From contig NZ_REFV01000008.1 of NCBI RefSeq assembly GCF_003688895.1, positions 1 to 64,000 of the forward strand: 64,000 nt of DNA. Direction: 5' to 3'. Under the pieces are notes generated by a model that saw nothing but the letters and a program-made list of their open reading frames with translations, was not told where the DNA came from and did no database searches. The DNA comes from Dokdonia sinensis. GTDB lineage: Bacteria; Bacteroidota; Bacteroidia; Flavobacteriales; Flavobacteriaceae. Both the position numbers and the translations under genes were made by a program. This document shows, piece by piece, positions 51,557-60,294 of the stretch. Within the stretch, counting starts at the first letter, position 1; the number at the start of each line of letters is the position of its first letter.

Positions 51557-52852
51557 TTAGACGGCACGAATTACAAAATAGTTTTTCTTACCACGCTGTA
51601 AAAGGATAAATGTATCGTTTATGAGGTCGCGGTGCGTTACTTTATACTCATCCCCAACTTTCTCCTTATTTACAGAAATACTGTTCTCTTTTAAAGCACG
51701 ACGCGCTTCACCATTAGACTTTAGAAAACCTGTCTTTTCTGCTAGAGCTGCAACAATGTCTAGCCCTGCATCTATCTCATCCTTTGCAATTTCCGATTGA
51801 GGAACTCCGTCAAAAACATCTAGAAATGTTTTATCGTCCAGTTTTTTGAGATCTGAGCTTGTAGATGCCCCAAAGAGGATATTAGATGCCATAATCGCAT
51901 TTTCCAGCGCTTCTGGACCGTGAACTGTAAGTGTTACTTCTTCTGCAAGTTTCTTTTGTAAAGCTCTTTGGTGTGGTGCCTCATTATGCTCCGTCTCTAG
52001 TGTCTCAATAGCTTCTCTTTCTAAAAAGGTAAAAATTTTAATATACTTTGCCGCATCCTCGTCTGTAGTATTTAACCAGTACTGATAAAACTTATAAGGA
52101 GACGTGCGCTCTGGGTCTAACCATACGTTGCCCCCTTCGCTTTTTCCAAATTTACTTCCATCAGATTTTGTAATTAATGGGCACGTTAGTGCATATCCCT
52201 TTCCGCCAGCGATACGACGTATTAATTCTGTTCCTGTGGTAATATTACCCCATTGGTCACTACCTCCCATCTGGAGTGTACATTGCTTATCCTTATAAAG
52301 ATGTAAAAAATCATACCCTTGTACCATCTGGTATGTAAATTCTGTAAATGACATACCCTCGACATCTTCACCTGTAAGTCTATTCTTTACAGAATCTTTT
52401 GCCATCATATAATTTACCGTTATATGTTTTCCTACATCACGTATAAAATCAAGAAACGAAAACTCTTTCATCCAGTCGTAGTTGTTAACCATTACCGCCT
52501 CATTGTCCATCCCTGAATTAAAATCTAGGAAATGAGCCAATTGCTTGCGCACGCATTCTTGATTATGCCGCAATGTTTCTTCATCCAGAAGATTGCGCTC
52601 CGAAGATTTTCCAGAAGGATCTCCTATCATACCTGTAGCCCCTCCTACAAGTGCTACTGGCCTATGTCCCGCTCTCTGAAAATGTGCGAGAAGCATAATA
52701 GGCACAAGATTACCTATGTGAAGAGAATCTGCTGTTGGATCAAACCCTACATAGGCGCTGCGCATCTCTTCCATTAAATGTTCTTCGGCGCCAGGCATTG
52801 TGTCGTGCACCATCCCTCGCCATTGTAATTCTGCAACAAAATTCTTAATCAT
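51557..52852 (-). CDS. tyrS: Tyrosyl-tRNA synthetase
   Basis: A 431-residue class I aminoacyl-tRNA synthetase. [23 protein letters not shown] near residue 45 contains the HIGH motif, [19 protein letters not shown] near 195 binds tyrosine, [15 protein letters not shown] near 235 is the KMSKS loop (here KFGKS), and the C-terminal S4-like RNA-binding part is present. It charges tRNA-Tyr. The ATG at 52852 ([13 protein letters not shown]) is preferred over a hydrophobic 14-residue extension starting at 52894. Confidence 0.95.
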   Translation of the reverse strand: MIKNFVAELQWRGMVHDTMPGAEEHLMEEMRSAYVGFDPTADSLHIGNLVPIMLLAHFQRAGHRPVALVGGATGMIGDPSGKSSERNLLDEETLRHNQECVRKQLAHFLDFNSGMDNEAVMVNNYDWMKEFSFLDFIRDVGKHITVNYMMAKDSVKNRLTGEDVEGMSFTEFTYQMVQGYDFLHLYKDKQCTLQMGGSDQWGNITTGTELIRRIAGGKGYALTCPLITKSDGSKFGKSEGGNVWLDPERTSPYKFYQYWLNTTDEDAAKYIKIFTFLEREAIETLETEHNEAPHQRALQKKLAEEVTLTVHGPEALENAIMASNILFGASTSSDLKKLDDKTFLDVFDGVPQSEIAKDEIDAGLDIVAALAEKTGFLKSNGEARRALKENSISVNKEKVGDEYKVTHRDLINDTFILLQRGKKNYFVIRAV

Positions 52853-52957
52853 TGATTTTAATTTTACAGGCGCAAATATAAAAATAAGCAGCACAGCAAC
52901 GAGAATATCTATGTATGGATTATGGCTAAAGTTATGCCGCTCCCCTATCTTTACAAT

Positions 52958-53968
52958 ATGATTTTAATCACAGGCGGCACGGGAATGGTTGGGATGCATT
53001 TATTGCTTGCCCTAACGAAGGAAGAAACAATGGTGCGTGCCATTTATCGTACTGAGGATAAAGTAACTAAGGTGGAAGATTTTTTTGCTTTCGCGAAAGC
53101 GGAATCTCAATTCTCCCGCATCCATTGGTTTGAAGCAGACATAACAGACATCCCAAGTTTAAACGAAGCCTTTAAGGGAATAACGAGGGTCTATCATTGT
53201 GCTGCATTAATCTCTTTTGACCCGTACGATTATCATAAACTCAAAAAAGTTAACACTGAAGGTACGGCAAATGTGGTCAACTTATGTTTGTTCCATAATG
53301 TAGTAAAACTGTGCTATCTGAGTTCTATCGCTACGCTAGCCAAAACCCCAAACAAGCCTATCACCGAAGAAAATTACTGGAATCCTGACGCAGAAAACTC
53401 CGTTTATGCTATCACAAAATACGGAGCCGAAATGGAAGTGTGGAGAGGGACCCAAGAAGGCCTTCCTGCTGTAATTCTTAATCCTGGGGTTATACTAGGA
53501 GAAGGAAACTACAACTCAGGGAGCGGTGCTATTTTTAAACGCCTTTATGATGGTCTCAATTACTACAGCGCTGGTAGTACTGGGGTGATCGATGTAAAGG
53601 ATCTGGTAGAGGCGATGCTTGAGGCAATGGATAAACCAATGATGTGTGAGCGATTTATTCTAATATCTCAAAACATATCATATAAAGAATTGGTCTCAAG
53701 CGTATCACTGTCACTAGGGCTTAAATCTAAAACAAAAAGAGTTTCCTTATTTGCTCTTCAGCTTTTTCGCTGTTATGATTTGATAAAAGGGTGGTTTGTT
53801 AGAAGAAGACAACTTACGAGAGTAGATGTGCACGCCCTTCAAGAAACATCTGTTTATGATAATAGTAAAGCACTTACTAACTTGTCTCTTAATCTGACAC
53901 CTCTAAAAAAATCTCTAGAGAGAATCTCTCAACACTTCCTTCACTTTAAAAGTACTAAAGAGCTTTGA
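52958..53968 (+). CDS. NAD-dependent epimerase/dehydratase family protein
   Basis: A 336-residue extended SDR protein. [20 protein letters not shown] at the start is the NAD-binding GxxGxxG, and [13 protein letters not shown] near residue 150 carries the catalytic YxxxK. The substrate may be a sugar nucleotide or a dihydroflavonol-like compound; not deducible. The ATG at 52958 is chosen because it begins directly at the first strand. Its last 54 bases overlap the 3' end of the convergent DUF4296 gene. The host palindrome at 53089 is encoded as AFAK. Confidence 0.85.
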   Translation: MILITGGTGMVGMHLLLALTKEETMVRAIYRTEDKVTKVEDFFAFAKAESQFSRIHWFEADITDIPSLNEAFKGITRVYHCAALISFDPYDYHKLKKVNTEGTANVVNLCLFHNVVKLCYLSSIATLAKTPNKPITEENYWNPDAENSVYAITKYGAEMEVWRGTQEGLPAVILNPGVILGEGNYNSGSGAIFKRLYDGLNYYSAGSTGVIDVKDLVEAMLEAMDKPMMCERFILISQNISYKELVSSVSLSLGLKSKTKRVSLFALQLFRCYDLIKGWFVRRRQLTRVDVHALQETSVYDNSKALTNLSLNLTPLKKSLERISQHFLHFKSTKEL

Positions 53969-54424
53969 TTTATCTTTGGGTGACTTAAGGGTATCTCGAT
54001 TAAGCTTCCGTATACTGTCTCGTTTTCTGACTTCTATACTTTTAATTTTCTTGAGTGAATCTTCTACCTGCTTCTGTTTTTCAAACTCAATACTGAGACT
54101 ATCACTTAATTTATTGATACGCTTCTCAACCCTGATATACATCTCTTTGTAGTCATCAATGTCTGTAGCGTAGTAAGCCGTATTCTGCGCATATTGTAAG
54201 CTATCAATATTGTATTTTTCAAAAATATAGGTGTCTGGAGATACATTATTTCTTTTTAATAATTGAACGTTATAGCCCCGAGCAGCATTAACCACAGCCA
54301 CATCGTACAGAATCTGTTCCATCTTCTCTTTGCTGATAAAGTTTTCCGGCTTTTCTTGCTTCTGAATGCTCTGACAGCTTGCAAGTAAGAGTATTAATAG
54401 TATTGCCCCTGCTAAAAATCTCAT
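53915..54424 (-). CDS. DUF4296 lipoprotein
   Basis: A 169-residue lipoprotein: MRFLAGAILLILLLASCQSI gives a lipobox near residue 17. The rest is predicted helical, with a DUF4296-type block (ISKEKMEQILYDVAVVNAARGYN; FEKYNIDSLQYAQNTAYYA) and a charged coiled tail with many Lys, Ser and Asp. Function unknown; common in Bacteroidota. It starts just after the dihydroorotase stop codon and is probably co-transcribed. Its 3' end overlaps the epimerase gene in antisense by 54 bases. Confidence 0.8.
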   Translation of the reverse strand: MRFLAGAILLILLLASCQSIQKQEKPENFISKEKMEQILYDVAVVNAARGYNVQLLKRNNVSPDTYIFEKYNIDSLQYAQNTAYYATDIDDYKEMYIRVEKRINKLSDSLSIEFEKQKQVEDSLKKIKSIEVRKRDSIRKLNRDTLKSPKDKSKLFSTFKVKEVLRDSL

Positions 54425-54425
54425 A

Positions 54426-55766
54426 CTACCTGTCAAATGTGAGACGCTCGCCGTGAAGACCTTCATAAACTTTAAAATTCTTATAGACTAGATTTCCATT
54501 TACAAAAGTGTGTGTGACTCGAGATTTAAAAGTAGTTCCCTCAAAGGGCGACCAACCACATTTATATAAAATATTATCTTTTTGGACCGTCCACGGATTA
54601 TTTAAATCGACTAAAATCAGGTCTGCTTTATACCCCTCTCTAATGTAACCTCTTTTTTCCACTTCAAATAAGATAGCAGGATTATGACACATTTTTTCTA
54701 CAATTTTTTCTAGAGAGATCGCTCCCTCGTGGTAAAACTCCAGCATTGCAGGTAGAGCATGTTGAACTAGTGGACCTCCACTAGGCGCTTTTGTGTAGAC
54801 ATTATCCTTCTCTTCTAATGTGTGTGGAGCGTGGTCAGTAGCAATAACATCCAACCTATCATCTAAAAGTGCTTGAAACAATTGTTTTCTGTCTGTTTCA
54901 GTTTTTACGGCTGGATTCCACTTTATAAGTGTTCCTTTTTCGTCATAATCCTCATCTGAAAACCAAAGGTGATGTATACAAACCTCTGCAGTAATTTTTT
55001 TATCCTTAAGAGGGATGGTATTATCAAAAAGCTCTGTCTCCTTTCCTGTACTTAGGTGAAAAACGTGTAGACGTGCTCCAGTTTTTTTTGCTAAGGCAAC
55101 TGCCTTAGACGAGGATATATAACATGCTTCTTCACTACGAATAATTGGGTGCAGATTAATAGGAATATCCTCCCCATAACGCTCGGTATAAATTTCCATA
55201 TTCTTACGAATCGTATTCTCATCCTCACAATGCGCGGAGATAAGCAAGTCTGTAGCCGAAAAAATTTTTTCTAGCACCTCTTCATCATCTACTAACATGT
55301 TTCCTGTAGAGCTTCCTAGGAAAAGCTTAAGTCCCGCCACCTTTTTCTTATCCACTTTTAAGATTTCGTCAAGATTGTCATTTGTCCCGCCAAACATAAA
55401 TGAATAATTTGCGTGGCTGGTCTTTGACGCGATCGCAAATTTTTCTTCTAGCTTCTCTATGGTTGTAGCCTGAGGATTTGTATTAGGCATTTCTATAAAC
55501 GAAGTAATCCCTCCAGCAACTGCCGCGGCACTCTCTGTAGCAATGGTCGCTTTATGCGTGAGTCCAGGCTCTCTGAAATGTACTTGATCATCTATAATCC
55601 CAGGCAACAAATGCTTCCCTTCTGCGTGAAAAATATTTACATCTGGTGACTTTGCACTAATGTTCTCCGCTATTTCTCTTATAATGCCGTCTATGATAAG
55701 GACATCTCCTGTAAAGACTTTTCCTTCATTGACGATCTGAGCGTCCTTAATTAAAACCTGCTGCAT
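54426..55766 (-). CDS. pyrC: Dihydroorotase
   Basis: A 446-residue amidohydrolase. [21 protein letters not shown] near residue 55 is the metal-binding start; the first His of the usual HxH is Gln, a form I recall as common in Bacteroidota dihydroorotases. Further ligands are in [12 protein letters not shown] near 175, [12 protein letters not shown] near 232 and [14 protein letters not shown] near 305. The enzyme closes the ring of dihydroorotate in pyrimidine synthesis. It is between the DPM1-like glycosyltransferase and DUF4296 genes on one transcript. Function could be altered by the Gln; a true dihydroorotase is most likely. Confidence 0.9.
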   Translation of the reverse strand: MQQVLIKDAQIVNEGKVFTGDVLIIDGIIREIAENISAKSPDVNIFHAEGKHLLPGIIDDQVHFREPGLTHKATIATESAAAVAGGITSFIEMPNTNPQATTIEKLEEKFAIASKTSHANYSFMFGGTNDNLDEILKVDKKKVAGLKLFLGSSTGNMLVDDEEVLEKIFSATDLLISAHCEDENTIRKNMEIYTERYGEDIPINLHPIIRSEEACYISSSKAVALAKKTGARLHVFHLSTGKETELFDNTIPLKDKKITAEVCIHHLWFSDEDYDEKGTLIKWNPAVKTETDRKQLFQALLDDRLDVIATDHAPHTLEEKDNVYTKAPSGGPLVQHALPAMLEFYHEGAISLEKIVEKMCHNPAILFEVEKRGYIREGYKADLILVDLNNPWTVQKDNILYKCGWSPFEGTTFKSRVTHTFVNGNLVYKNFKVYEGLHGERLTFDR

Positions 55767-55772
55767 AATTCT

Positions 55773-56501
55773 CTATTTGGTCTTTTTTAAAAGTTGAGTT
55801 AGTCTCATTTTTATTACCCCAAAGATAGCCTCGGAAATGATACCTGTGCTCATTTTACTTTCTCCTTTTGTGCGATCTGTAAACACAACTGGAACTTCTT
55901 TAATTTTAAATTTCTTCAAGTAAGTCTTATATTTCATTTCAATCTGAAATGCATAGCCTACAAATTTTATTCTGTTGAGGTCTATGTGCTCCAATACCTT
56001 CCGGCGATAGCATATAAAACCTGCCGTCGTATCGTGTATGGGCATTCCAGTAATAAATTTTACATATTTTGATGCTCCCCACGATAACAATACCCTTCCC
56101 ATAGGCCAGTTTACAACATTTACTCCAGTAACATATCGCGACCCTATTGATAGATCATAACCCTCTTTTGCGCAAGCATTATATAAACGCATAAGGTCGT
56201 TAGGGTTATGTGAAAAATCTGCATCCATCTCAAATATAAATTCATAAGACCTGTCTAATGACCATTTAAAACCAGCGATATAAGCCGTTCCTAAACCTTG
56301 TTTTCCACTACGTTCAATTAAAAAAAGTTTTTTTTTGTAATCCTTCTGAAGTTCCTTAACCTTTATTGCCGTTCCATCTGGTGACCCATCATCTACAACT
56401 AAAATGTGAAAATCACGTTGCAGCGCATAGATATTACGCACGAGTCGCTCAATATTTTCTATCTCGTTATATGTAGGTATAATGACTACAGCGTCGGCCA
56501 T
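55773..56501 (-). CDS. Polyprenol phosphate mannosyl-type glycosyltransferase (GT2)
   Basis: A 242-residue family 2 glycosyltransferase without membrane segments. VVIIPTYNEIENIERLVRNI at the start, LVVDDGSPDGTAIKV near residue 35 and FEMDADFSHNPNDLMRL near 90 (the DxD metal site) match dolichol/polyprenol-phosphate mannose synthases. It moves a sugar from a nucleotide to a lipid phosphate for later transfer outside the cell. The ATG at 56501 is chosen since it begins MADAVVIIPTYN. It lies six bases before pyrC. A DUF2723 membrane enzyme 4 kb away could use such a lipid sugar; this is speculation. Confidence 0.88.
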   Translation of the reverse strand: MADAVVIIPTYNEIENIERLVRNIYALQRDFHILVVDDGSPDGTAIKVKELQKDYKKKLFLIERSGKQGLGTAYIAGFKWSLDRSYEFIFEMDADFSHNPNDLMRLYNACAKEGYDLSIGSRYVTGVNVVNWPMGRVLLSWGASKYVKFITGMPIHDTTAGFICYRRKVLEHIDLNRIKFVGYAFQIEMKYKTYLKKFKIKEVPVVFTDRTKGESKMSTGIISEAIFGVIKMRLTQLLKKTK

Positions 56502-56652
56502 AAAACGTGCTTTGAGCAAATGTAACTATTTTCATAAGGGGCTTGCAAAGATTATGCGTTTCAAGGGTTAGAATTATTGTATTTTTAACGTCTTATAAAC
56601 TGTAGTTCTGGAATCACTCCTTAGACATCACCTCTCACAAGACTGGCTTACA

Positions 56653-57264
56653 ATGATTATCGTAAGCTGTTTTGTTGTACTCGCACTTGCAAAATATTTC
56701 TATAATGAGCGCTTTCTTGATTTTATAACCGTATTACAAAATGACCGTTATCTAAATACGGGACTTCGTAAGACCTCAAACTGGCATCCTTTTAATATTC
56801 TCGTGACTCTGGTACAGGTATGTACCGTAAGCCTCACGATATTTTTAATTTACTCGTACCTCAATAACAAAATTCCGTCTGAACAGCCATTTATATTCTT
56901 ACAACTTCTTTTAGGCTACATCATCTTGTTATTTTCTAAAGGTATTTTAGAATATGTGGTAACTTATTTTTTAGGACTAAAAGAACTCTTTGAATCTTAT
57001 CATTTTAAGAAAATTACTTACCGAAATTTACTTAGTATTGCTCTACTGGTATGTTGTTGCTTCTTCATCTTCAGCAAAAACCCTAACAATACGCTTATAT
57101 TCATAATTTTAGGCATATCAGGTGTCATAATACTTATTTCTTCCTTCAATATTGCCAGTAAATATCGAGGAGAAATTCTTAGCCATCCGTTTTATTTTAT
57201 TTTGTATTTTTGCGCACTCGAAATAGCACCCTATTATATTTTATATAAGGTAATTGAACCATAG
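56653..57264 (+). CDS. DUF4271 membrane protein
   Basis: A 203-residue membrane protein with five or six hydrophobic segments (IIVSCFVVLALAKYFYNERF; ILVTLVQVCTVSLTIFLIYSYL; FILYFCALEIAPYYILYKV). The start and end blocks match DUF4271, a family I recall directly before hemD in Bacteroidota, as here. No catalytic motif is visible. It probably shares a transcript with hemD, which starts 24 bases after its stop. Confidence 0.85.
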   Translation: MIIVSCFVVLALAKYFYNERFLDFITVLQNDRYLNTGLRKTSNWHPFNILVTLVQVCTVSLTIFLIYSYLNNKIPSEQPFIFLQLLLGYIILLFSKGILEYVVTYFLGLKELFESYHFKKITYRNLLSIALLVCCCFFIFSKNPNNTLIFIILGISGVIILISSFNIASKYRGEILSHPFYFILYFCALEIAPYYILYKVIEP

Positions 57265-57288
57265 TAGTGTGCACGAAAATCGAAGCCT

Positions 57289-58035
57289 ATGAAAGTGAAA
57301 ACTATTTTAGTCTCGCAGCCCAAACCTAAAGTTGAGAACTCACCATACTTTGAACTCGAGCAGCGACAAAAAGTCAAGATAGATTTCATCCCTTTCATTC
57401 ACGTAGAAGGAGAAAGTGGGAAAGATGTACGGCTCCAGAAAGTTGATCTTAAAGACTACACAGCAATTATCCTCACAAGTCGCAATGCTGTAGACCATTT
57501 CTTTAGAATTGCCGAAGAAATGCGCTTTAAAGTGCCAGACACGATGAAGTATTTTTGTCAGAGCGAGGCTGTCGCCTATTACCTACAAAAATATGTTGTT
57601 TACAGAAAGAGAAAAATCTATGTAGGTAAACGCACATTTACCGAGATGGCACCCATCATTAAGAAATACAAAAATGAAAAGTACCTACTACCTTCTTCTG
57701 ATAAGTTAAAACCAGAAGTTCCATTAGTACTAGATAAGTTAGGTGTAAACTGGAAGCAAGCAACCTTTTATAAAACTGTCGTAAGCGACCTATCTCATCT
57801 TGAGAATGTTTTTTATGATATACTTGTTTTTTTCAGCCCTAGCGGGATAGAATCTTTATTTCAAAATTTTCCCAATTTTAAACAGAATGACACACGTATT
57901 GCTGTTTTTGGAAATACGACAGTAAAGGCCGCAAAAGAAGCTGGGTTAGAAATCAATATTATGGCTCCCACACCAGATACCCCGTCGATGACGATGGCGA
58001 TCGAAAAATATATAAAAGAAGTGAACAAGAAATAA
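57289..58035 (+). CDS. hemD: Uroporphyrinogen-III synthase
   Basis: A 248-residue HemD-type protein with two Rossmann-like halves. TAIILTSRNAVDHFFRI near residue 60 and DILVFFSPSGIESLFQNFP near 180, then IAVFGNTTVKAAKEAGL near 205 are family hallmarks. The enzyme closes the linear hydroxymethylbilane to uroporphyrinogen III in heme synthesis. Sequence identity within the family is low, so the call rests on layout and these blocks. It follows DUF4271 and ends before a strong terminator. Confidence 0.85.
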   Translation: MKVKTILVSQPKPKVENSPYFELEQRQKVKIDFIPFIHVEGESGKDVRLQKVDLKDYTAIILTSRNAVDHFFRIAEEMRFKVPDTMKYFCQSEAVAYYLQKYVVYRKRKIYVGKRTFTEMAPIIKKYKNEKYLLPSSDKLKPEVPLVLDKLGVNWKQATFYKTVVSDLSHLENVFYDILVFFSPSGIESLFQNFPNFKQNDTRIAVFGNTTVKAAKEAGLEINIMAPTPDTPSMTMAIEKYIKEVNKK

Positions 58036-58055
58036 CACCTCTTTTCACAACACAT

Positions 58056-58086
58056 AACCCCGCTTCTCTTCTTGAGAAGCGGGGTT
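58056..58086 (+). terminator. Intrinsic terminator after hemD
   Basis: AACCCCGCTTCTC (58056-58068) pairs perfectly with GAGAAGCGGGGTT (58074-58086) around a 5-base loop, then T-rich sequence. A host palindrome begins 15 bases later, at 58101. Confidence 0.93.
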
Positions 58087-58191
58087 ATTCTTTTTTACGC
58101 TTTCGCGAAAGCAAAACCACACGTCTTAAAGGCTATGTAAAACCCTCACAAAGTTCTATTAACATCTTGATCTCTATAAATAGCTTGCTCT

Positions 58192-58489
58192 TATTTTAAA
58201 AGAAAAGCTATTGACCTTAACGGAGAAAAATTTAAGGAAATAATGAATGATGATAACTTTACCAGCTTTTATGGCACTTAAGATCGTCTGGAAGATAAAC
58301 TTAAAACAGCTCCCAAAGGATATGATAGAGATCATAAACACATTGATCTTTTAAACTCTAAGAGCTTTACGGTTTACCACGATCTTACTACTGAAGAGGT
58401 AACAAGGTGAAAAATTTATGCAAATCACAGAAAAAGGGTTCAAAATATTACAACCCTTTTTAAATTTTCTCGGTGAAGCGATGGAATAA
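58192..58489 (+). pseudogene. Broken DUF2461 (TIGR02453) gene, C-terminal remnant
   Basis: Translation of 58192-58410 gives family-typical pieces (KFKEIMNDDNFTSFYGT, stop, then EDKLKTAPKGYDRDH and IDLLNSKSFTVYHDL). The TGA at 58408 ends this frame, but one frame over the sequence continues EKFMQITEKGFKILQPFLNF and ends LGEAME, TAA at 58487-58489. So an in-frame stop and a frameshift interrupt a C-terminal half of a DUF2461 protein, and the 5' half is missing. Its decay explains the roughly 480-base gap here. No intact copy is in the window. Confidence 0.8.
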
Positions 58490-58517
58490 CAAACGGTAAC
58501 TCAATCCTAACGATTAC

Positions 58518-59414
58518 TCATTTAGACTCCATAAGCTCTTTTACCATTTCCTTAAGCTCCTTAATTTCATTTCCCTGTTGTTCAATAAGTTCGTGCTGTT
58601 CTTGAATCGCTTTTATAATGATAGGAATCGTCTCAGTATAATTTATGCTCAACGACTTTGCCTTATCATCTCCTACAGACACGAGTTCTGGCAATAACGC
58701 TTGAAGTTCTTGTGCCAAGAAGCCATAATGTGTTTTATTATTATCTTCAAAAATGTAATTATACTCGTATACCCTCAACTTATTAAGCATGTCAGATCCG
58801 TGAGAAATGGCTTTAATGTTTTTCTTTAATCGCTTATCTGAAGGTGTAAAGGCGGACACCAAGTAAAGGTTGTTCCAAAAATTTCCGTTTCGGCCTAAGT
58901 CTTTTACTTGACTTGCTACTGGATAAAAGGCAAAATCACTAAATATATAATCAGATTGCGCACCGCCACCACTACCAATGCTTATTCCTAAGCCACCATC
59001 TACGTCATCATCGTTTGTATGCACACCACGTGTGTACATCCGTCTATAATGACGATCAAAACGACCTAAGTCTAATGCTCCTGTTACAAAAGGGCTTGTA
59101 GCATTTACAGATGGCCATAGGGCACTATTTGAAAAACCAAAACGCGTAGTGTTATTAAATCTAATCACAGTTGTGCCGCTTATCGACGAATTATTTACAA
59201 CAAACGTTCCTCCTCCGCTTACAGGCTCGGTTAGCAATTGCGCATTAAAATTATCATTAGAAATATTAATACCGTCAGAAGATAGTCCAGCCGCATTAAT
59301 ATCCAATTGTTTTGAGGGAGCAGCTGTATTTATTCCAACTTGTGCAAAAATACCGGTAGTAAAAATTAAGGCACAAAATGACAGCCTAATACTTTTTGTA
59401 ATGTTACTTCTCAT
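58518..59414 (-). CDS. Secreted tail-fibre-like protein with intramolecular chaperone domain
   Basis: A 298-residue protein: signal peptide (FCALIFTTGIFAQVGIN), a Gly-, Asn- and Ser-rich middle part (residues 30-180), then a peptidase S74 / tail-spike chaperone domain (SDKRLKKNIKAISHGSDMLNKL; THYGFLAQELQALLPELV) with the Ser-Lys dyad region SDKRLKKNI, and a coiled-coil end (QEQHELIEQQGNEIKELKEMV). The S74 domain trimerises fibre proteins and cuts itself off. Bacteroidota secrete many such proteins of unknown use, often surface or extracellular-matrix proteins. A phage origin is possible but no phage genes are near. Confidence 0.83.
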   Translation of the reverse strand: MRSNITKSIRLSFCALIFTTGIFAQVGINTAAPSKQLDINAAGLSSDGINISNDNFNAQLLTEPVSGGGTFVVNNSSISGTTVIRFNNTTRFGFSNSALWPSVNATSPFVTGALDLGRFDRHYRRMYTRGVHTNDDDVDGGLGISIGSGGGAQSDYIFSDFAFYPVASQVKDLGRNGNFWNNLYLVSAFTPSDKRLKKNIKAISHGSDMLNKLRVYEYNYIFEDNNKTHYGFLAQELQALLPELVSVGDDKAKSLSINYTETIPIIIKAIQEQHELIEQQGNEIKELKEMVKELMESK

Positions 59415-60017
59415 AATTTGGGGTAATTTAGTTCAAAATATAAACGAAAAAATGCATTAGGCGGTTTTCTAAATGAAGAAAAAAAGTTCTTCATATTTTT
59501 AAAAAAGGAAAAACATACAAATCCTAATCTCATTTATTTACCAATAGTCTACACTTAAAGTAAAAACTTACAAACTGTAGAATTTTGCTTAAGAAAATCG
59601 TTCAAGTAAAAATGACAATTAGTTATACTAACAAAGAGAAAAGAGAGCAATTACAACTTTGACGTGACATACAGCAGGTCATAAATAGAAGGTAGACTCA
59701 ATATCATTGACCATTTTTTTGAGAGCTTAAACTAAAAAATTTTAGTTAGATTTCTATTTCGAAGATTTGAAGTTGCCTTTATTACCCTTATGGAAAAGCG
59801 TACCCTTTTCAACCTCGACTAAATAGAATTGTTTTATCAAAATCCCCAACTCTGCAAAAAATAAAAGTAGTACACTACAATTTCATCCATTAAAAAACCC
59901 TCTCCAGTAAATGAAAAGGGTTTTAATGTTGACCCACTAGGGCTTACCGCGACTGCGCTCGACATAAACTTCTCGCCCTAGTGTGCACTATGCTTGATTT
60001 TCAAATATATTTAAAAT
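59415..60017. other. Gap without recognised genes
   Basis: About 600 bases in which I find no credible gene. There are hairpins at about 59729-59746 (AACTAAAA with TTTTAGTT) and 59894-59924 (AAAACCCT with AGGGTTTT, terminator-like). At 59935-59946 the string CCCACTAGGGCT repeats the 3' end of the tRNA-Gln gene that follows; CACTAGGGC and GCCCTAGTG (about 59937-59985) can pair. The string GCGACTGCGCTCGAC resembles short dispersed repeats I associate with Bacteroidota genomes. It may hold decayed DNA. Confidence 0.5.
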
Positions 60018-60020
60018 AAA

Positions 60021-60050
60021 AAATCCCGATCTTTTTCAAGATCGGGATTT
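60021..60050 (-). terminator. Terminator of tRNA-Gln
   Basis: AAATCCCGATCTT (60021-60033) pairs perfectly with AAGATCGGGATTT (60038-60050), directly at the 3' end of the tRNA gene. Confidence 0.88.
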
Positions 60051-60052
60051 CG

Positions 60053-60125
60053 TTGGCCCACTAGGGCTCGAACCTAGACTCTTCGGTACCAAAAACCGAC
60101 GTGTTGCCAGTTACACCATAGGCCA
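60053..60125 (-). tRNA. tRNA-Gln (anticodon TTG)
   Basis: A 73-base tRNA. Acceptor arms TGGCCTA and TGGGCCA pair with one G-U, the D arm is GTGTAACTGGCAACAC, the anticodon stem-loop TCGGT-TTTTGGT-ACCGA gives TTG, and the T arm is CTAGGTTCGAGCCCTAG. The discriminator is A and CCA is not encoded. It reads CAA/CAG with modification. Confidence 0.94.
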
Positions 60126-60294
60126 TCCTTGTGTAATGCGGGTGCAAATTTAACCGAATCTTTCTTTTTGCCAAACGTTTTTAGAAAAAAAATCGCATTT
60201 AACAAATATTTTTATCACCATAAGCGTTCCCCAAAAAAATATAGTGCAAATCACGCCTAATCCGTAACTTCGCCACATTGCAAAAACAACCCTT

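Noticed and set aside
58518-59414. Prophage tail-fibre gene
   Set aside because: The S74 domain is also common in secreted Bacteroidota proteins, a signal peptide is present, and no other phage structural gene is nearby.
59729-59746. Hairpin AACTAAAA/TTTTAGTT as an RNA gene
   Set aside because: It is a simple AT-rich stem with no other support.
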